DNA of 64,000 nucleotides, taken from NCBI GenBank assembly GCA_013365365.1, contig JABVXU010000096.1, positions 62,001 through 126,000 on the forward strand, given 5' to 3'. Position 1 is the stretch's first letter. The number at the start of each line of letters is the position of its first letter. Both the position numbers and the translations under genes were made by a program. The notes beneath the pieces were generated by a model. That model saw only the letters and a program-made list of their open reading frames with translations. It was not told where the DNA came from and made no database searches. The DNA is from Cruorifilaria tuberocauda (Eukaryota; Nematoda; Chromadorea; Rhabditida; Onchocercidae). Shown here one piece after another: positions 11,502-26,500 of this stretch.

Positions 11502-14500
11502 ATGGATTCAAGCATTCGAGAAACATCTGCACGAGCAATAGCAACTGATTTTCTTACTCGTTTAAGGAAAAAAGGAAGTGATGAAAATCGGTTCAAAGTT
11601 GCCAGACAACTTTACAAGTAAGAGTTTATCTTGTTCTCGTTTTGAAATTTTTACTTTAGAACTGATTTGAACTATTTCACACGTGTACCAAATAAAAGTT
11701 CTAAATCTTCAGCGAAAATAAGAAAATATGAGATTTCTTTGCTTTTCTTTTACATGCAATGGTAAGTTCATTTGAATAAAGATAATATATCAATCATGTG
11801 TTCCAAGTAATCTAATTCCAGGAAAATATAAATCATTGACCAGGAAATCAAATAAAGCAATTTAATTAAGAAATTCATATAAGAATAGATAATTGTTTAT
11901 TGAAATAAACTTTTACAGCTATATAAATGGGGAATTACGTGATAATAGTGATCAGTTTATAACGGAATTTTTTGCAATATTCGATGCAAAAGTTGATCAG
12001 GTTGGAAGCTTTGTTAACTTTTGATTCATTATTTTCAAAACACTAATGCTGTATTTTTAAAATGTCAACTTCTTATCCTGCATCGTGTAGTATTTAGAAG
12101 CAGTCAACAGTTGACTTCTTTTTGAAGCAAGCTATTTTTGCATCAGAAGTTCAGCTGTTTTTATTGTATTTGAATTTTGTTATTTTCTTGAAATTATAAT
12201 TATTTTTCAGTATATTCTTCCGTCTTAGTATTGCATCTATTCTCATAAGCACACTAATCAATGCTGAATTATGTTTATATTTGATTTCATATGCACGAGA
12301 ACTGAAGGGAATTTTTTGTCGAATTGTGTCAGATGTATAAGAAAGAAATGTCTGATGCTCCAGATGCGTACATAAGATCGAATTTGTATATTTAGTTATG
12401 CGTGTTTTGTTCATTATAGGTAAATATAAATGAAATATAAATCAATAAAACTTTTCCATGTATTTTCAGAGTGCCATACATACGTTGATGACAAGTTTGG
12501 ATAATGATGAAAGAAAGGCAGGAGTAATTTTGATAGGTATCTGGTAATTTGTAATGTACTTGACTTTTATCAATTTTAGCAATTTTATTTCTTGTAACGT
12601 TGAATAGCATGGGAAAGTTTTAGCTTGTTTGGTGGAAAATACTGGTGATGAAACAAAACGCGTGCCACGTTTTGCAAAGTATCTTCTAAAAGCGTTAGTG
12701 CAGGGCGATGAAGCGGGTATGAAACTTGTTGCCAGAGCAATTGCTTACTTAATTCAGACGTCAAAAACATTCGCTGCTGAATTGGTAGAAAAATCTATTA
12801 ATCAGGTTTTCTTTTTTTATTCCAACTTTAACTTTGTGTACTATCGATTTCGGCTTTTTTTCTGGAAAGATATATCGGTTTTTGTTTTGAAAGTATTAAT
12901 ATATTTACAATAATCAGAAATATAACTCGTTTGATGGCATTAATTTTGTTTCGTTTCCATGTCACCAGTTATATTGGCAGATTAGACACTAGAATTAATT
13001 GAGTCATGTTAAATATCATAACATGGAATTTGAAGTATTTGACAGGTATGTGAATGGCTTGAAGAATCTGAGCGACATGAATTACGTCGTCTTGCTGCAG
13101 TTTTTCTAGCAAGACAGTTGGCCTTGTACACGTCAGCATCATTCTTTCTACGTGCATCTAATTTCTTTTTCAATATTTTCAAAGTTGTTAGAGATCCTAA
13201 GGTTTGAAAAAAGTTCTTAAATTTTCTGTGGTTTATTAAAGTATTTCAAAAAATTAGGAGAAAACTGACATTTTTCTGTAATTTGAGGTTCCGTAGTTTA
13301 AGTAAGATAGTTTACTTAATTAGAACTTTATTATAGCAGCATGTTCTGATGTGGGATCAAGATACATTTTCTTCTTTCATTGTTTTGATTGATACTTGCC
13401 TAATGTTAGGTTAACACATTTCAGGCTACGGTACGGATAGCAGCTACTAAGGCTTTGCATGCCGCCCTTACAGTTACATCGCAACGTGAAGCACGTCAGA
13501 AATCTGAATGGTATTGGGTAAGTTATGTAGTTTAAGACAAAATTATGCATGAAGACACGAAAATGAGTTAATGATGTTAATGTATGCTGTTCTGTTTCGC
13601 CAGCGAATTTTTGTTTCCTTCAAACGCTGGAAAATAAATACTCTAGTATATGTCATTTTTGATGATGCTCGATTCCACCCATTGTTTGGACGGACCGATA
13701 TCTACCGAGTCAGATTTACTGAATAAAGCTATTCATTTCATTCCCTCAGAATTATGGTGTTAAATACAAAATCTAAACTGAAGATATTATTATCTTGTCA
13801 TAATTATAGTCTATTTTAATTCTACTTTGATACAAGATGCAGTGTGGTTGAATACTGTGATGTAATTGATATTTTTGTTTACTCATCAATTCTCAGTATT
13901 TCGGTCCAGAGAAGAATGCAGAATTTTTCTGAACATGATAATAATTTTGAGATCTTCATGGAATTTCGGAATTTTATGGTGTTAGTAAGATATTGCTTTG
14001 ACATACTATTATTTTTAATAGCTTTTATAGCGCTGTTATGATGAGGCGATGAATTCATTGAAATTTGATGGTTTGAATCGAGACGAACGACAGCATCCAA
14101 TGCTTCTGATACTAAATGAACTACTTCGAATTGGTAATGCACCAGCCGAACGTCAACGTATCCTTGCGCTTGGTCGTCAGCCACAGCAGAATGTTCGAAC
14201 AGTAATTGGATCAAATGCAATAGATTGGTTGACCGAGCATACATATTCAATTACTGTTGATAGTCGAACAGCGAATCAGCTTGTTGCTGAAAAATTTAAT
14301 GATGTTAGCATTACAAGTTCCGGTTTTTCTGCTATTAATGATTTTTGCACCGAAATTAATTAATTTTTGGGATTAATTCAATTTTCGGAAAAACACTGCA
14401 GAATTTGATTAATATATTTCATTGGTTTATGCAGTTTAATTCCTCTGCAATTGCTTTGTTCATCTCGAAGTGTAGGATAGCTATTCAAAAAGCGTCCCTA

Positions 14501-17500
14501 TACGCAGGATCGACAATAAGGAGGGAAATGCGAATACTATCATCGAAAAATTCTATTATGTTGTACACATAAGTAATGGATTTTTCCAAGAAAATTGCTT
14601 TTTGTTATACAGTGTCTTACCTTTTATTTTAATTGGTTCATTTTTCAGATATATCGAGTGTGTAATCTTGCGTGTAGTTCACGTTACGTTTGCTGCCAAA
14701 CAACATTGCTTGAAATTTTCCCACGGCTTTCATCGTTTGGAAGGACACAAACAATTGTTCCAAATGAGGCAAATATTTTCAATATTGATATAGCCCCAAT
14801 GTTCAATCATGCACTAAATTTAACTGCTAAACATTCACCTGCTTTCTTTACTCTTGGTCTTTTGGTGCTTGATCGGTCAACAGAACTACTTTCAAAATTA
14901 CCTCGTCTTTTTGCTGTTATTCAAATTCAGTTGCAGACTGCAACGTACAAGTTAGTTCTATTCATTTATTATTGATTATTTACATTTTTGTCATCAGTAT
15001 TGTCGTTTACGCTTTTAAAACATCATTAATTTTTCTGAAAGTCTTTTTTCAAAAAAAAAATCTTTTTTCAATACTTCAGCAGTAGTTCAACATTTAAAAG
15101 TTTCTTTTCTGTTTAAAAGTTTTGGATTATTTTGTATCATGATTTGAAGTTAAAATTGTGCTTGTGCGGAATGATAACTAGCTTGTTATTTTTTTAAGAC
15201 ATAAACCAGTAGATGAATATGTCTTCTTGTGTTTGACACTAATTATTCGGGCGTTAAAAGACAAAGTGGAATCCGAAATTAAAACGCTACTGCCAATTCT
15301 ATTGTCAACAGGTTTATCAAAAGGTATTGCTCCATTTTAAATGAGTGCAAGTCGATCTATAATATGCTCTTGATCTCTTATATAGAAAATGAAATTTAAA
15401 TATTCGTACGATTATGAAATTTCCGGAAAGATAGACTTTGGTGAAATCGACGTAGATGACGTATGATATATATCTTCCGAAGGGGGAGAACTGACTAAAA
15501 AATAACTTGACTCGTTTTGTTCAATAAAAAATTGTGGTACAGTCTTTTTACTTCTTTCGGTTCCCGTTTTTTTATTTTGAAAGATGACTTTGTGCTTTCT
15601 TTTGAGGATTAACAGACGTTGCTTATGAAATAATGCAGTCCATATCTGGGTTAAAAACGGAAGCACAGGATGGTTTATTGAAAGAGCTTTGTCAGCTATT
15701 GATGAACCGCAAGTTACCTAGTAAACTTGATCCACCAACAGAACCACCCATGCCAACTGGTCCAGTGAATGTTACTAATGTGGCGCTTACAAATCTTGCG
15801 TTAGCTACGCTTGGTCGTTTCGAATTTCAGCGACATGCTTTACAAATGTTCATCAATTATATAGCTCATGTATGAATTGACTAGTCTAATCGTTCAAAGC
15901 TTTTAATTGTTCGCGTTTATCATCGGTTTTCGATAATTAATTATTCAAGTATTAGATGAGGCGAAATTACTTCTTGACACTGTCTAAAATGGAGAGTTGT
16001 TATTTACATAATGATTCACTTGTCTTGACAAATGAAACTCAGATTGTTAAAACAGGGTTATTTGTCTTCTGATTGCGCAGAAGTACGTTTAGCTGCAGTG
16101 GATTGCTGCGCTAAAATGTTGACGCCCTTTGTTCGTGTTTTTGAATCATTTGAATGTGCCAATAAAAAACAGCGTTTCGATGTCCTGAATTTGATCCAAT
16201 CCGTACTCCGACAACTTGTTATGGTTGCCGTTATCGACCCGTGTGAGTTCTTTTGATACTTTTTATTTTTCGATAAAATATTGTTTTTTGTTTTTGGGTT
16301 TGTGATTTTCGAAGATTTTAGAAAATTTGGGATAAAAAGGTATTATTCTGTGCAAAACGTCCGTACGTTCGATTATTAAATTATTTGTGCTTTAATTATC
16401 ATTTCAACATTAATTATATAACAAAATTTCTTGAACATTATTCTAGATTTATGTAGAATTTAAAAATTAGTTATCTACTTCAGCAGATGAATTATACAAG
16501 TTTAAAATAATATATTACCATCAATTTAAACCAATTTCAATATGAAGGTGTTTCAAATCTTGGAAAATATTGTCTTTATGATAATCTTGTATACGGCCTG
16601 AAAAAGTGTTGTATTTGCAATATATTTAACAATATATAAATTGTTTGAATGACATTATTCGTTGCTGTTAACCTAATGTTGTTTCACTGATGATTTCAGA
16701 TAATAGTCAGTATCATATCATGGAGGATGTCTTGTTGAAATTCAGAAATGTGTTTAACCAAATGTGATATTTATTTTTTAGTTTTCTTAATCTTTTCTTG
16801 TGATGTGCTTTCATTTTTCAGCAGTGGAAGTACGTTTGAGAGTTTTACAATGTTTCAAGGATGGAGATCCACTTCTGTTATCGCATTTAGCGCAGGCTGA
16901 TATGCTTGATTCTATTTTCATGACTTTGCATGATGAAAAATTGGAAATGCAGGAGCATGCAGTAGCCTTGCTCGGAAAACTGGGTAGTTTAAACCCTGCA
17001 TATGTTTTACCTAGTTTACGTAATATTTTATTGGAAACACTTACCCAGTTAACGAACAGTGGCGTACCGAGGTTTGTTTATTTCATCTGTTTTTCTCATC
17101 AGATTGTAACTGATAAAATTTATTGTAGATTTCAACTCTGAAAAACAAATTAATTATTGCTTCCCTGCCCACCTATCAAAACATGTTGCAACTTTAAATG
17201 AGGGTAATACTTTCTTATGGCGTTTTCCGAACAAATTAAGAAGTGAAATATAAAAAGTGAATTAAAATGGTATAAATTCGAGTGTTTTTTTTTTGAAACA
17301 GAGAAGGTTATGAGCATTCCAGACTTGAAGAACATAGTGCTCGTGTAATTGCACAAGTGGCTAAGCAGTCTCCGAAATTTGCAAAGCCGTATATGAATCC
17401 AATATTGGCAGCTCTAGTACCAAAACTAAATTCCGAAATCAGCCACGTGGATGTGACTGTGCAAGTTCGATGATTTACTTATTGCACTTACTTTGAAGTT

Positions 17501-20500
17501 TATAACTCAATTTGGAATTTTGAATAATAAAATAATATGCGAGTACATTTACAGGTATTGAATGCTATAAGTGAGCTTGCAGCTGCAGGTGGTGTTGATT
17601 TAGTATTTTCAGTAGAAACGCTGTTTCCTTCGTTGGTGCAGTTTTTGCAAGACTCAAGCAGTTTAAGTCGCAGAGAAGTGCTTAATTTTTTGACTCTTTT
17701 AAGTAGTATTTCAGCGTTTTCATTCCTACTTTTAGTGCTTTCACTAATTCTTTTCATAGGCTGCTTTGCGTACGATGGGGCAGCTTTGCCAAAACACTGC
17801 ATATGTTATTGACCCATATAAGGATCATCCTGAATTGCTTGATGTGCTATTGAGGTTGTTGCGAACAGAAATGAGTGTTTCGATGCGTCGAATGACCATG
17901 CGTGTAATCATTTTATTCAAAATTTTTTAGAATTTATGAGTTTTTATAATAGGGAATTCTTTATTAAGCTATTTTCGCTTATGATTTTCAGGTCCTGGGT
18001 ATTATTGGAGCCTTGGATCCCTATACACATAAAGTTTTTACTGGAAAAGTTTCTTCTCAAAAGTCGAATTCATTAGCTCTATCGTTGCCAGCTACATCAT
18101 CATCTTCGGATATGCGGAACGGTATCTTTTTATTCAGCTCTATTGTGACATTTAACCATTGGAATTTTCAATGCTGATAAATGAAACAGATATTTCAGTT
18201 ACTGCATCACAAAATTCATGTCATTGTATCCATTATGCAGTCATTTTAATCAGGAAATGTATTGCATCGGTTGATTAAAAGATTATGATATTGATACTGT
18301 ACAAACTTTCTAGATCGTTTTGGAATTCCGAAACTTTCTCAATTTTTAGATACTATTCAGTGGTTTCATTATGAAAAATGTACATTAGCAGAACTCTATC
18401 CTGCGTTTTCCATTGCAAGTTTAATGCAAATGCTGAAAGATGATGCACTTAGTCATTTGCATCGTGACATCACCCAGGCATTACTAACTATATTTGGTAG
18501 CCTTGGTCCCAGTTGCACACTTTACGTTAATAAGGTTACCAGGCTTATATATTATTTTTTCACACTCTATTTTTTATTAAATTTCACGATAAAGACATTT
18601 GACATCGTACTTAACGAAGAATAAATAGATCTCAAATACTCTTTATTTATATTTTCTCTCTATTAACTAATTATTTTTTTGAAAAAATCTTTGACGCTCT
18701 TTTAGGTTATACCTCGTTTGATTGAAGTAATTCAAACAGCTCCTCGGCCTGATCTGAAGCAGTTTTATTTGCAACAGTTAGCCAATTTTATAGCGATAGT
18801 TGGTGGCAGTATGAAACCATTCATGTCAAAATTATTTAGCTTGGTCAGAGTAAGTACATCAGATCCATTGTTAGTTCAAAATTTGTTATAATATTTATAA
18901 ATTTATGGATGAAAAAACTGAGAGTTAATGAAATATTGAAGGAAGCATGGTCGGACGATGTAAGCATGCGACTTACTGTTGTTAATGTCATGCAACAAAT
19001 TGGCGTAGCATTTGGTGCATCATTTGCCCCATATATTCCTGAATTATGTCCGTATCTCTTGAGTATCGTCCAGTCAGATCGTACGAAGGATAGAGCCATC
19101 ACTTGTGCTGTAAGTCGATTTACTTTCTATTATCAGTTTTCAGTAACAGTTTTGGTTTGTATAAGAGTAACATCAAAATAATCGTTATGCGTTATGCATC
19201 TTATAAAAATGCAAAAATACGTTTTCAACTTTGTAATTGTTATTACATTGAGGCTATTTAATGACTGCTCATTTGTTCCATGAAAGCATTCTCAATTAAC
19301 TTCTTGTCATGTTATACTTCGACACAATGCTTTTTATTGCAAATAGTGGAACATGAATAAGTATGGAAAGGAGCAAATTTGATCTTATTCATCAATTTAT
19401 GAAAAATTTAATTTTTTAAAAAAATAAAAGATAAAGATATATCACTTCTCTTAATTTAATTCTTACTCGTAGCACATTTTCTTTCACTCTCCATTCTCCT
19501 TATGCTTCTTTCTATACTCCTAGATGGAAAAGATATTGGAATTCTCCTAGAATGAAAGGAGCGCACCGATGGAATGCAAGAGTAAAGCTTTCCAATTAGC
19601 TCTTCATTTGCTTGATTTTTATGAAGAAATCATCTCCAAGTCCAAAAAAACCGACGTTAAGTACGCTTTAAGCTTGCCGGAAGCGAAACTTTTCGGTTGA
19701 AGGAGATAAATTGCAGAGCTGAAACTTAAAAAAAATAAGCTGAAGGGTGCCACTAGGATTAGAATATCTGATGTCTCTATTACTGAGGCCTAACAAAGCA
19801 TGATGCAGGAAACATTGAACATTAGTCTTTTTTTAGTAGAGTAACTTTGTATTATCTTAATATGAAATTATAATTTTTTACTGATAAAAATATATAAAAT
19901 TCTATAGAGATTTAAAACCTTCATACTAGTGTTGTGCTTTTCCTAGGTATTCACATGTGTGCAGTCAATATCTATGTGCCTGTCACCACATATTCATCTT
20001 GTTTTGCCACCCATTTTATTTGTTCTCGACGATCGGACTGTTAAGGTGGAGGTACGACGGATTGCTTTGGACACAGTTCGTCAGATAGCTGAAACCATTT
20101 GTATTCGTGATCATGCACCGAGAATAATGCAAGTTTGGTTACGAGTTATTTCTGTCCATGCACTGCAGCAAAATTTGCTGCTTTTATTGGTGGTTATTGT
20201 TCAACAGGTTAGTATTTCTTCTTTCCTGGCGATTAATAAATGCCAGTAATTCGTTAAATGTTTATTTTCGTTCATATACAAATTTATGTTCGTCGTAAAC
20301 CATTTCAACATTTAAATCTGTCTTAAATTTTATATTTGTTAATATTTCCATCTGCTTCTTGAACTTTCATTACAGATGTGGAGGCAGTTTCTAGTTTTTC
20401 GCAAAAGTGTTGACTGTGCTCTAGTTCGTCATGGCTTGCATTGTGATGAGTATGTAAAGTAAGTATACTGTTGAAATTAATACTTGAATACTTAAACAAT

Positions 20501-23500
20501 TATATACAGTTACAAACTTTAAAAAAAACTTATACTTAAACAAAACTTTCAGAGCAAATTAAATCAATCTTTTCAAATTTCATGATTAAAAAGGAATGTT
20601 TTCATGATTAGTCACTTGCTAGATGCTGTTGTTTGGGTTCAATTTCTCAAATCATTTTAGGCTTACCGTACTCCTCGATGAAGGGAGCGCTGCATCCCCC
20701 GCACATCCTCCTGCAGTTAAAATTTCATCCAATCAAGTAAAACAGTTTATTGCGTCCGTCCGTCATGAAAAAGCGCAACGAATTAATTTTGATGTTTTAA
20801 AAAGAACTTGGACGACTGCACAACTCGTATCTAAGGAGGTAAACTTTATTTTATTTTTAAACTGAAAGGTGAAGATGTATTTTTGATGGTTTTATTTCAC
20901 TCGCAGTACTGGCACAAGTGATCGTTAATATGCATATTGGTTTCTAATCTTGTTTTATCATCAAAAGAACACAGTATATAATTTACGTGACAAAAACTTA
21001 CTTTTTTATTTTTGTTTTATGTATATTAAGAGTAGTTTTTATACAACTATATGTTATCATTTTGTCCTATTTTATTTCCTGTACTTTTTCACAAATCTGC
21101 TTATCAAAATTCAAAGTTGGAACGAATTCAAATGTTTAGTCGACTATTGGACGGTTTGATATTTCAACTCTAAATTAGTATATAATAATTATTCAGGACT
21201 GGGACCAGTGGCTTGTTTTATTGCGAATTCAGTTTATTCGGCAAAGTCCTTCAGCAGCTCTTCGTGCTTGTGCTCCTTTAGCCGATGTACATATATGGCT
21301 TGCAAAGTAATTATGTTTTTTATATATTTACGTACACAAAGTCGAGTAAAGTAAATCTAATTTTATAATTTTTGTTAATTTTGATATTTTTATTAGTCTA
21401 TTTTAATGCAGCGAATTTTGATTCCCTAATCTTGTGAGTTACGGAATTTCATTTTAGAGACCTGTTTAATGCAGCATTTATGTCAGTTTGGATAGATCTG
21501 GACGAAATGCAACAAAGAGATTTAGAAACAAATCTTAAATATGCCCTTGATTTCAGTAATCACACTGATATTACACAAACAATATTAAATCTTGCGGAAT
21601 TTATGGATCATTCGGAAAAAGTGAGCATAAATTCCTATTGCTAAAACAGTCATTTACTGCTAAAACATCCATTTACTATATTTTCAAAAGTTTTTGAAGC
21701 TGTACCTGTTGAAAAAGTTCAAAAAAATTGTTTTCAGGGACCTTTACCGATAGGTAGTGAGAGATTATGTAAATGTGCTGAACAGACTCGAGCGTACGCT
21801 AAAGCGTTGCGATATACAGAAATGAATATTCGCGAAAAATTTAACAGAGATCCGGATCCGGAACATTGCCGCTCTCTCATTACGTGAGTTTGCTGTTTAG
21901 ACGTTTTGTTCGGTTATTTGAACAAATGTCAAAAGTTAATGAATTGGACTTTGCAAAGGAATTAACTCATTTGTAGTTATGCAAACAAGTTAAATCTTCA
22001 AGAAGAAGCCGCTGGAATCGTAGCATTTGCTCGACAGCACAACATGGAAATTGGAGTAAGTTAATGGAATATACTAATTTAAAAATTTCGGTGACAGAAA
22101 AAAGTAGTTAAGATTATGTTGATGAAGTTCATCATTAAATTTAAATGTTTAATGATTATCTTAATTAATCTCTTTAGCAAATGAAATATTTGAATGAAAG
22201 CATCCATTGCTGAGGTATATGCGAAATTACATTGATCTTATAGATAGTAAGATGGAAGGTGAGTATGACACACTTTTTTAAAATATGTTTCAATCCTTAA
22301 TCTACGTGGTCTGAGCAGTTAATTTAATTGAACTTGACTACTTATTGTTTGACTGAAGTATGAATTGGTTTGTCTTAATATTAATAGCCTTTTGAAATTA
22401 TATTTTTTCTATTACAGAGACAGGGACGATGGTATGAGAAACTGAATGAATGGGAGAAGGCACTGGAAATATATAACAATGAATCATCTATTACCGATGA
22501 GGTTTGGATGATTGCAATATCATGTTAAAGTAATTGATTTAGCATTTTAATTCTGAATTATGTTATATTCATGAGGCTAAAGTTTCTTTAATCAGTTGAT
22601 TTACACACATTTCTGATTATAGCTGTATGAACATCAAATGCGATGTTTGGAAGCATTAGGACAGTGGGGTGAATTAAACAACCTGGGAAAAAAAGCATTC
22701 GCTCAAGTGTGCGCAACAACAAATGCAAGTAGAAGACAAAATATGGCAATAACTGCAGCACGAGGTAGTTGGGCAATTGGTAAGCCGTTTTCTGAAACTT
22801 GCGCTCAAAGGAATATGGCTTTCTCATACTTTTTTTCTAATTTCTAATAATGGAAAAAGTACCGATGAATATTAAGAAGACTGGGAAACAATGGATTATT
22901 ACGTGAAACAAATTAATGAAAATAATCAAGATGGTTCTTTCCTTCGAGCCGTGCTGGCCATTCAAAATGAGCAGTATCATGATGCAATGGCTTACATCGA
23001 AAAGGTTTATGATTATGAATTGTATTAAATAACTGTGATAGTTTATTTTTGACTTTTGTTGCATTTTATCATAATTTTAATATTTGACATTTATCATTGA
23101 TAGTACTTTAGTTTATCTTAAAATGAATATTGACATGGATTTGATGATTTGATCAAGCTATCTGTGAGCAGATATAGTTTTTTAAGATGTTGAAGTTACC
23201 AGTAATATGTGTAGCTTATTATTTCTTAATTTATCTTCAGGTACGTGATATGTGTGACACAGAATTAACAGCGATGGCATCAGAAAGTTATGAAAGAGCT
23301 TATGGTGCAATGACACTTGTACAGCAGCTAACTGAACTTGAAGAAGCCATTGAATACAAAATGTGGCCTGATCGAAGGATACGAATTGCTGTTGTTTGGA
23401 GTCGACGTTTGCAAGGATGCAGACCAAATATTGAACAGTGGCAGAGACTACTTTTGGTAAAGTAAGTTATTCAATAAAATAATGAAACATAGTTTAATTT

Positions 23501-26500
23501 AAGAAATTTTTTGCTTGTAAAGTTTCAAAGTTTATTTAGCCTTGAATTTTCAGATCATTAGTGCTTTCACGGAATGAGATGCGCCCATTATGGATTAAAT
23601 TTTCGTCTCTTTGCCGGCAGTATGGAAAATTGTCAATGTCACGTCGAATTTTGGCAGATTTGTTGGGACTAAAACGAAGTGAAGAATTGCATGAAGTATC
23701 GAATTTACCAATGAATAAGCCTTCATTGGTGCTAGCGGTTTGCAAGCAATATTGGGCAGAAAATCTGACTGAACTAGCTTGCAATACATTGGAACAGTTG
23801 ACCAATCAATTTGAAGTGGAAAAGGTTTCGCAAATTTAAACTTCTACGGGTTATAATAGAAAACCTGTCAGATGACTGCCAGATTTCCTGTTTGATATTG
23901 TAGTTATAGCGACATTGTATGCTTTTAGAATTTTTGCTAGTTAAGTTTTGCATATTTCAACAGTTTATAACATTCTGGAAATAATAATTAAAAGAGACTG
24001 ATTCATAACAACGGATGAGAGCGGTTTGAACATTACATAATTTACGTTTTAGGCAGAAATCAAGAAAAATTCGGGAATGTGTCGGTTGGTGGCGAAATGT
24101 TGTTTAAAACTCGGTGATTGGTATGATGCTCTACCGCAGCCAACCAAAGATGTGCAGTCAGTGAATGTGAATATACAGCAATCTTTATCATGTATTAACA
24201 TCTCTCAACAATCACTGGCTAGTCAATCCATTATGATTAATGTACCATCATTACTAGTCGATGATGTGCGAATCTCCCCTCCACCAGTATTTTCACCAAA
24301 TTCATATGTGGTGCATTCGTTACAACGTAGTCCATCACAACCGACTTCGACACAAACAATGAAATTCTATGAAAATGCTATAGTTTATGATCCAACTTGG
24401 TATAAAGCGTGGCATAAACTTGCATCAGCTTATTTCAATGCTGCTATGTATCAGACACAAAATTCGGTGAGCTCGATTATGTTTAAATTATTTTGCTGTT
24501 CACCTTTTTATCTGTTTTTTGTTCAAACTTGATCTCAACATAGAGATCTGTTTGGTTTTCTCTTTCTAAGTTTCTATGACATAAGTTCTCGCTACTTCGG
24601 TGAGGATAAGGCATTCAACAGAAGAATCATAATTGAAATTTTGGATTTTGTCTAAATTAATTTCGTATTCCAAATTGGCTTTGATTTAGTAGTAGTATAC
24701 ATTATTTCGTTTTATCCAAGTTGATATTTGATCGAGGTTAGTATACATTGTTTCATATTACCCCTATTTTTGCTACTGAGTTAGATAATTGTTATTTGTA
24801 GCAATGTTTTAAAAGTTTCAAGTCCAGTAGTATTATCAGATTTACAATTCAGTATTTCTCTATTTCTCTATTTATTTTTTTTGCTAAACATTCATCTAAT
24901 ATTTTATAAAACCCCTATAAGTTATGATTTTACCATACCGACTAATTGAAGCTTATGCGTTTGAAAATTTTCTTTATTTTAAATAAATATACTTATCACC
25001 AAAAGTTTTTGAGCATTGAATTGCTTTTTGTTGGGAATTTTTTTGTTGGCATTATTAGTACACATAACTTCATTACTTATTTTTTAGTTTTCACCAGCAC
25101 CACCACCACCACCTTTCATCGGTGCAATGCCAAGTTCTCCCTGCTATGGCCCATTCGGAAGTATTATAGATCGAGAAACTTCATCCATGATTCTTGTACC
25201 AGAATTATATCCGCCGCCATCATCTTCTTCTTCAGTGATCGTAAATCCACCTTCCCCGGCACCTAATCAAGCGATGATTTTTCTTGCAAAACAAGCTGTT
25301 TCAAGTTTTATCAAAGCTATTACGTTAGCCGAAGGTTCAAATTTTTTTTAATTATCTTGTTTTTTTAGCACACAAATTGAATCAAGAATGCATTATAGTG
25401 CCAAATAGGTACAATTCGTCTTTAAAACACCACTTGATAATTGTACTAGATTGATGATAATTTTTAATAATTTTGAAGATAATTTTTAATCCAATCAGCG
25501 CTCGAAAAACAGTTAGGGTACATGCACTTGTGCTAGAGCATGAACTTAAGATCTTAAGATACCCCACAATCATTCAGTACATTGAAATTTTTCATGATTT
25601 AAATTATACGAAAACTTTTAATTTCACATTTAATTCGCCGATGTTTCGAAGATCAGTGGTTCTATTAATAACTTCCAGCTTTCAGGGTCACGATTAGAAG
25701 ACACATTGCGATTTCTTACTTTATGGTTCAAACACGGTGATCAAGTGGAAGTTTTCGAAACTATTCAAGAATCATTGAAATTGCTGCCTGTCGAAATGTG
25801 GCTCGAGGTTTTTAGATAAACAGATATTCTGGACTTTATATTAAAAAATTTTCTCGATTTATGAAATGTAAATTTAGATATCAGCTAGACAATTTAAGAT
25901 CTTCCTTTTTTTTTTCATCTTCATGTACTCCTATATGATTCTAGGTTATCCCACAATTAATGGCACGTTTAGATTCGGAGCAAAATGTCGCTCAGTTAAT
26001 CAAACAAGTCGTCATCGATTTATCAAAAGTTCATCCGCAGGTTGTCACATTTCACTGTATGCTGGAGATCTGATTGGTAGCTGCTGTTTCGTAATTTTAT
26101 GTAGAAACATATCTTTAAGATATGTTTCTCAATTTTTGGATAAAGTGTCAATATTTAAAAGGAATTAAATTTTTGGGGTAATGTTTTTTCAGCGAGTATA
26201 TAAAATCTTTTTTTCTTCGGGATGGGATTTAATTATGTTTTTAAATTTCTTTCAGTCTTTGGTTTATGCCCTTACAGTGGCTGCAAAATCATCAAATTTA
26301 CGACGCTCAGCGGTTGCAACAGAGATATTGACAATTATGGGTGATAGTCAACCAATACTTGTTGAGCAGGCAAAACTTGTCAGTGACGAACTCATTCGTT
26401 GCGCCATACTTTGGCATGAACAGTGGCATGAAGCGCTGGACGATGCGTCAAGGCTCTATTTTCAGGTTAAAGATAGAGACCCTACTCCAGAGATAAGTTT

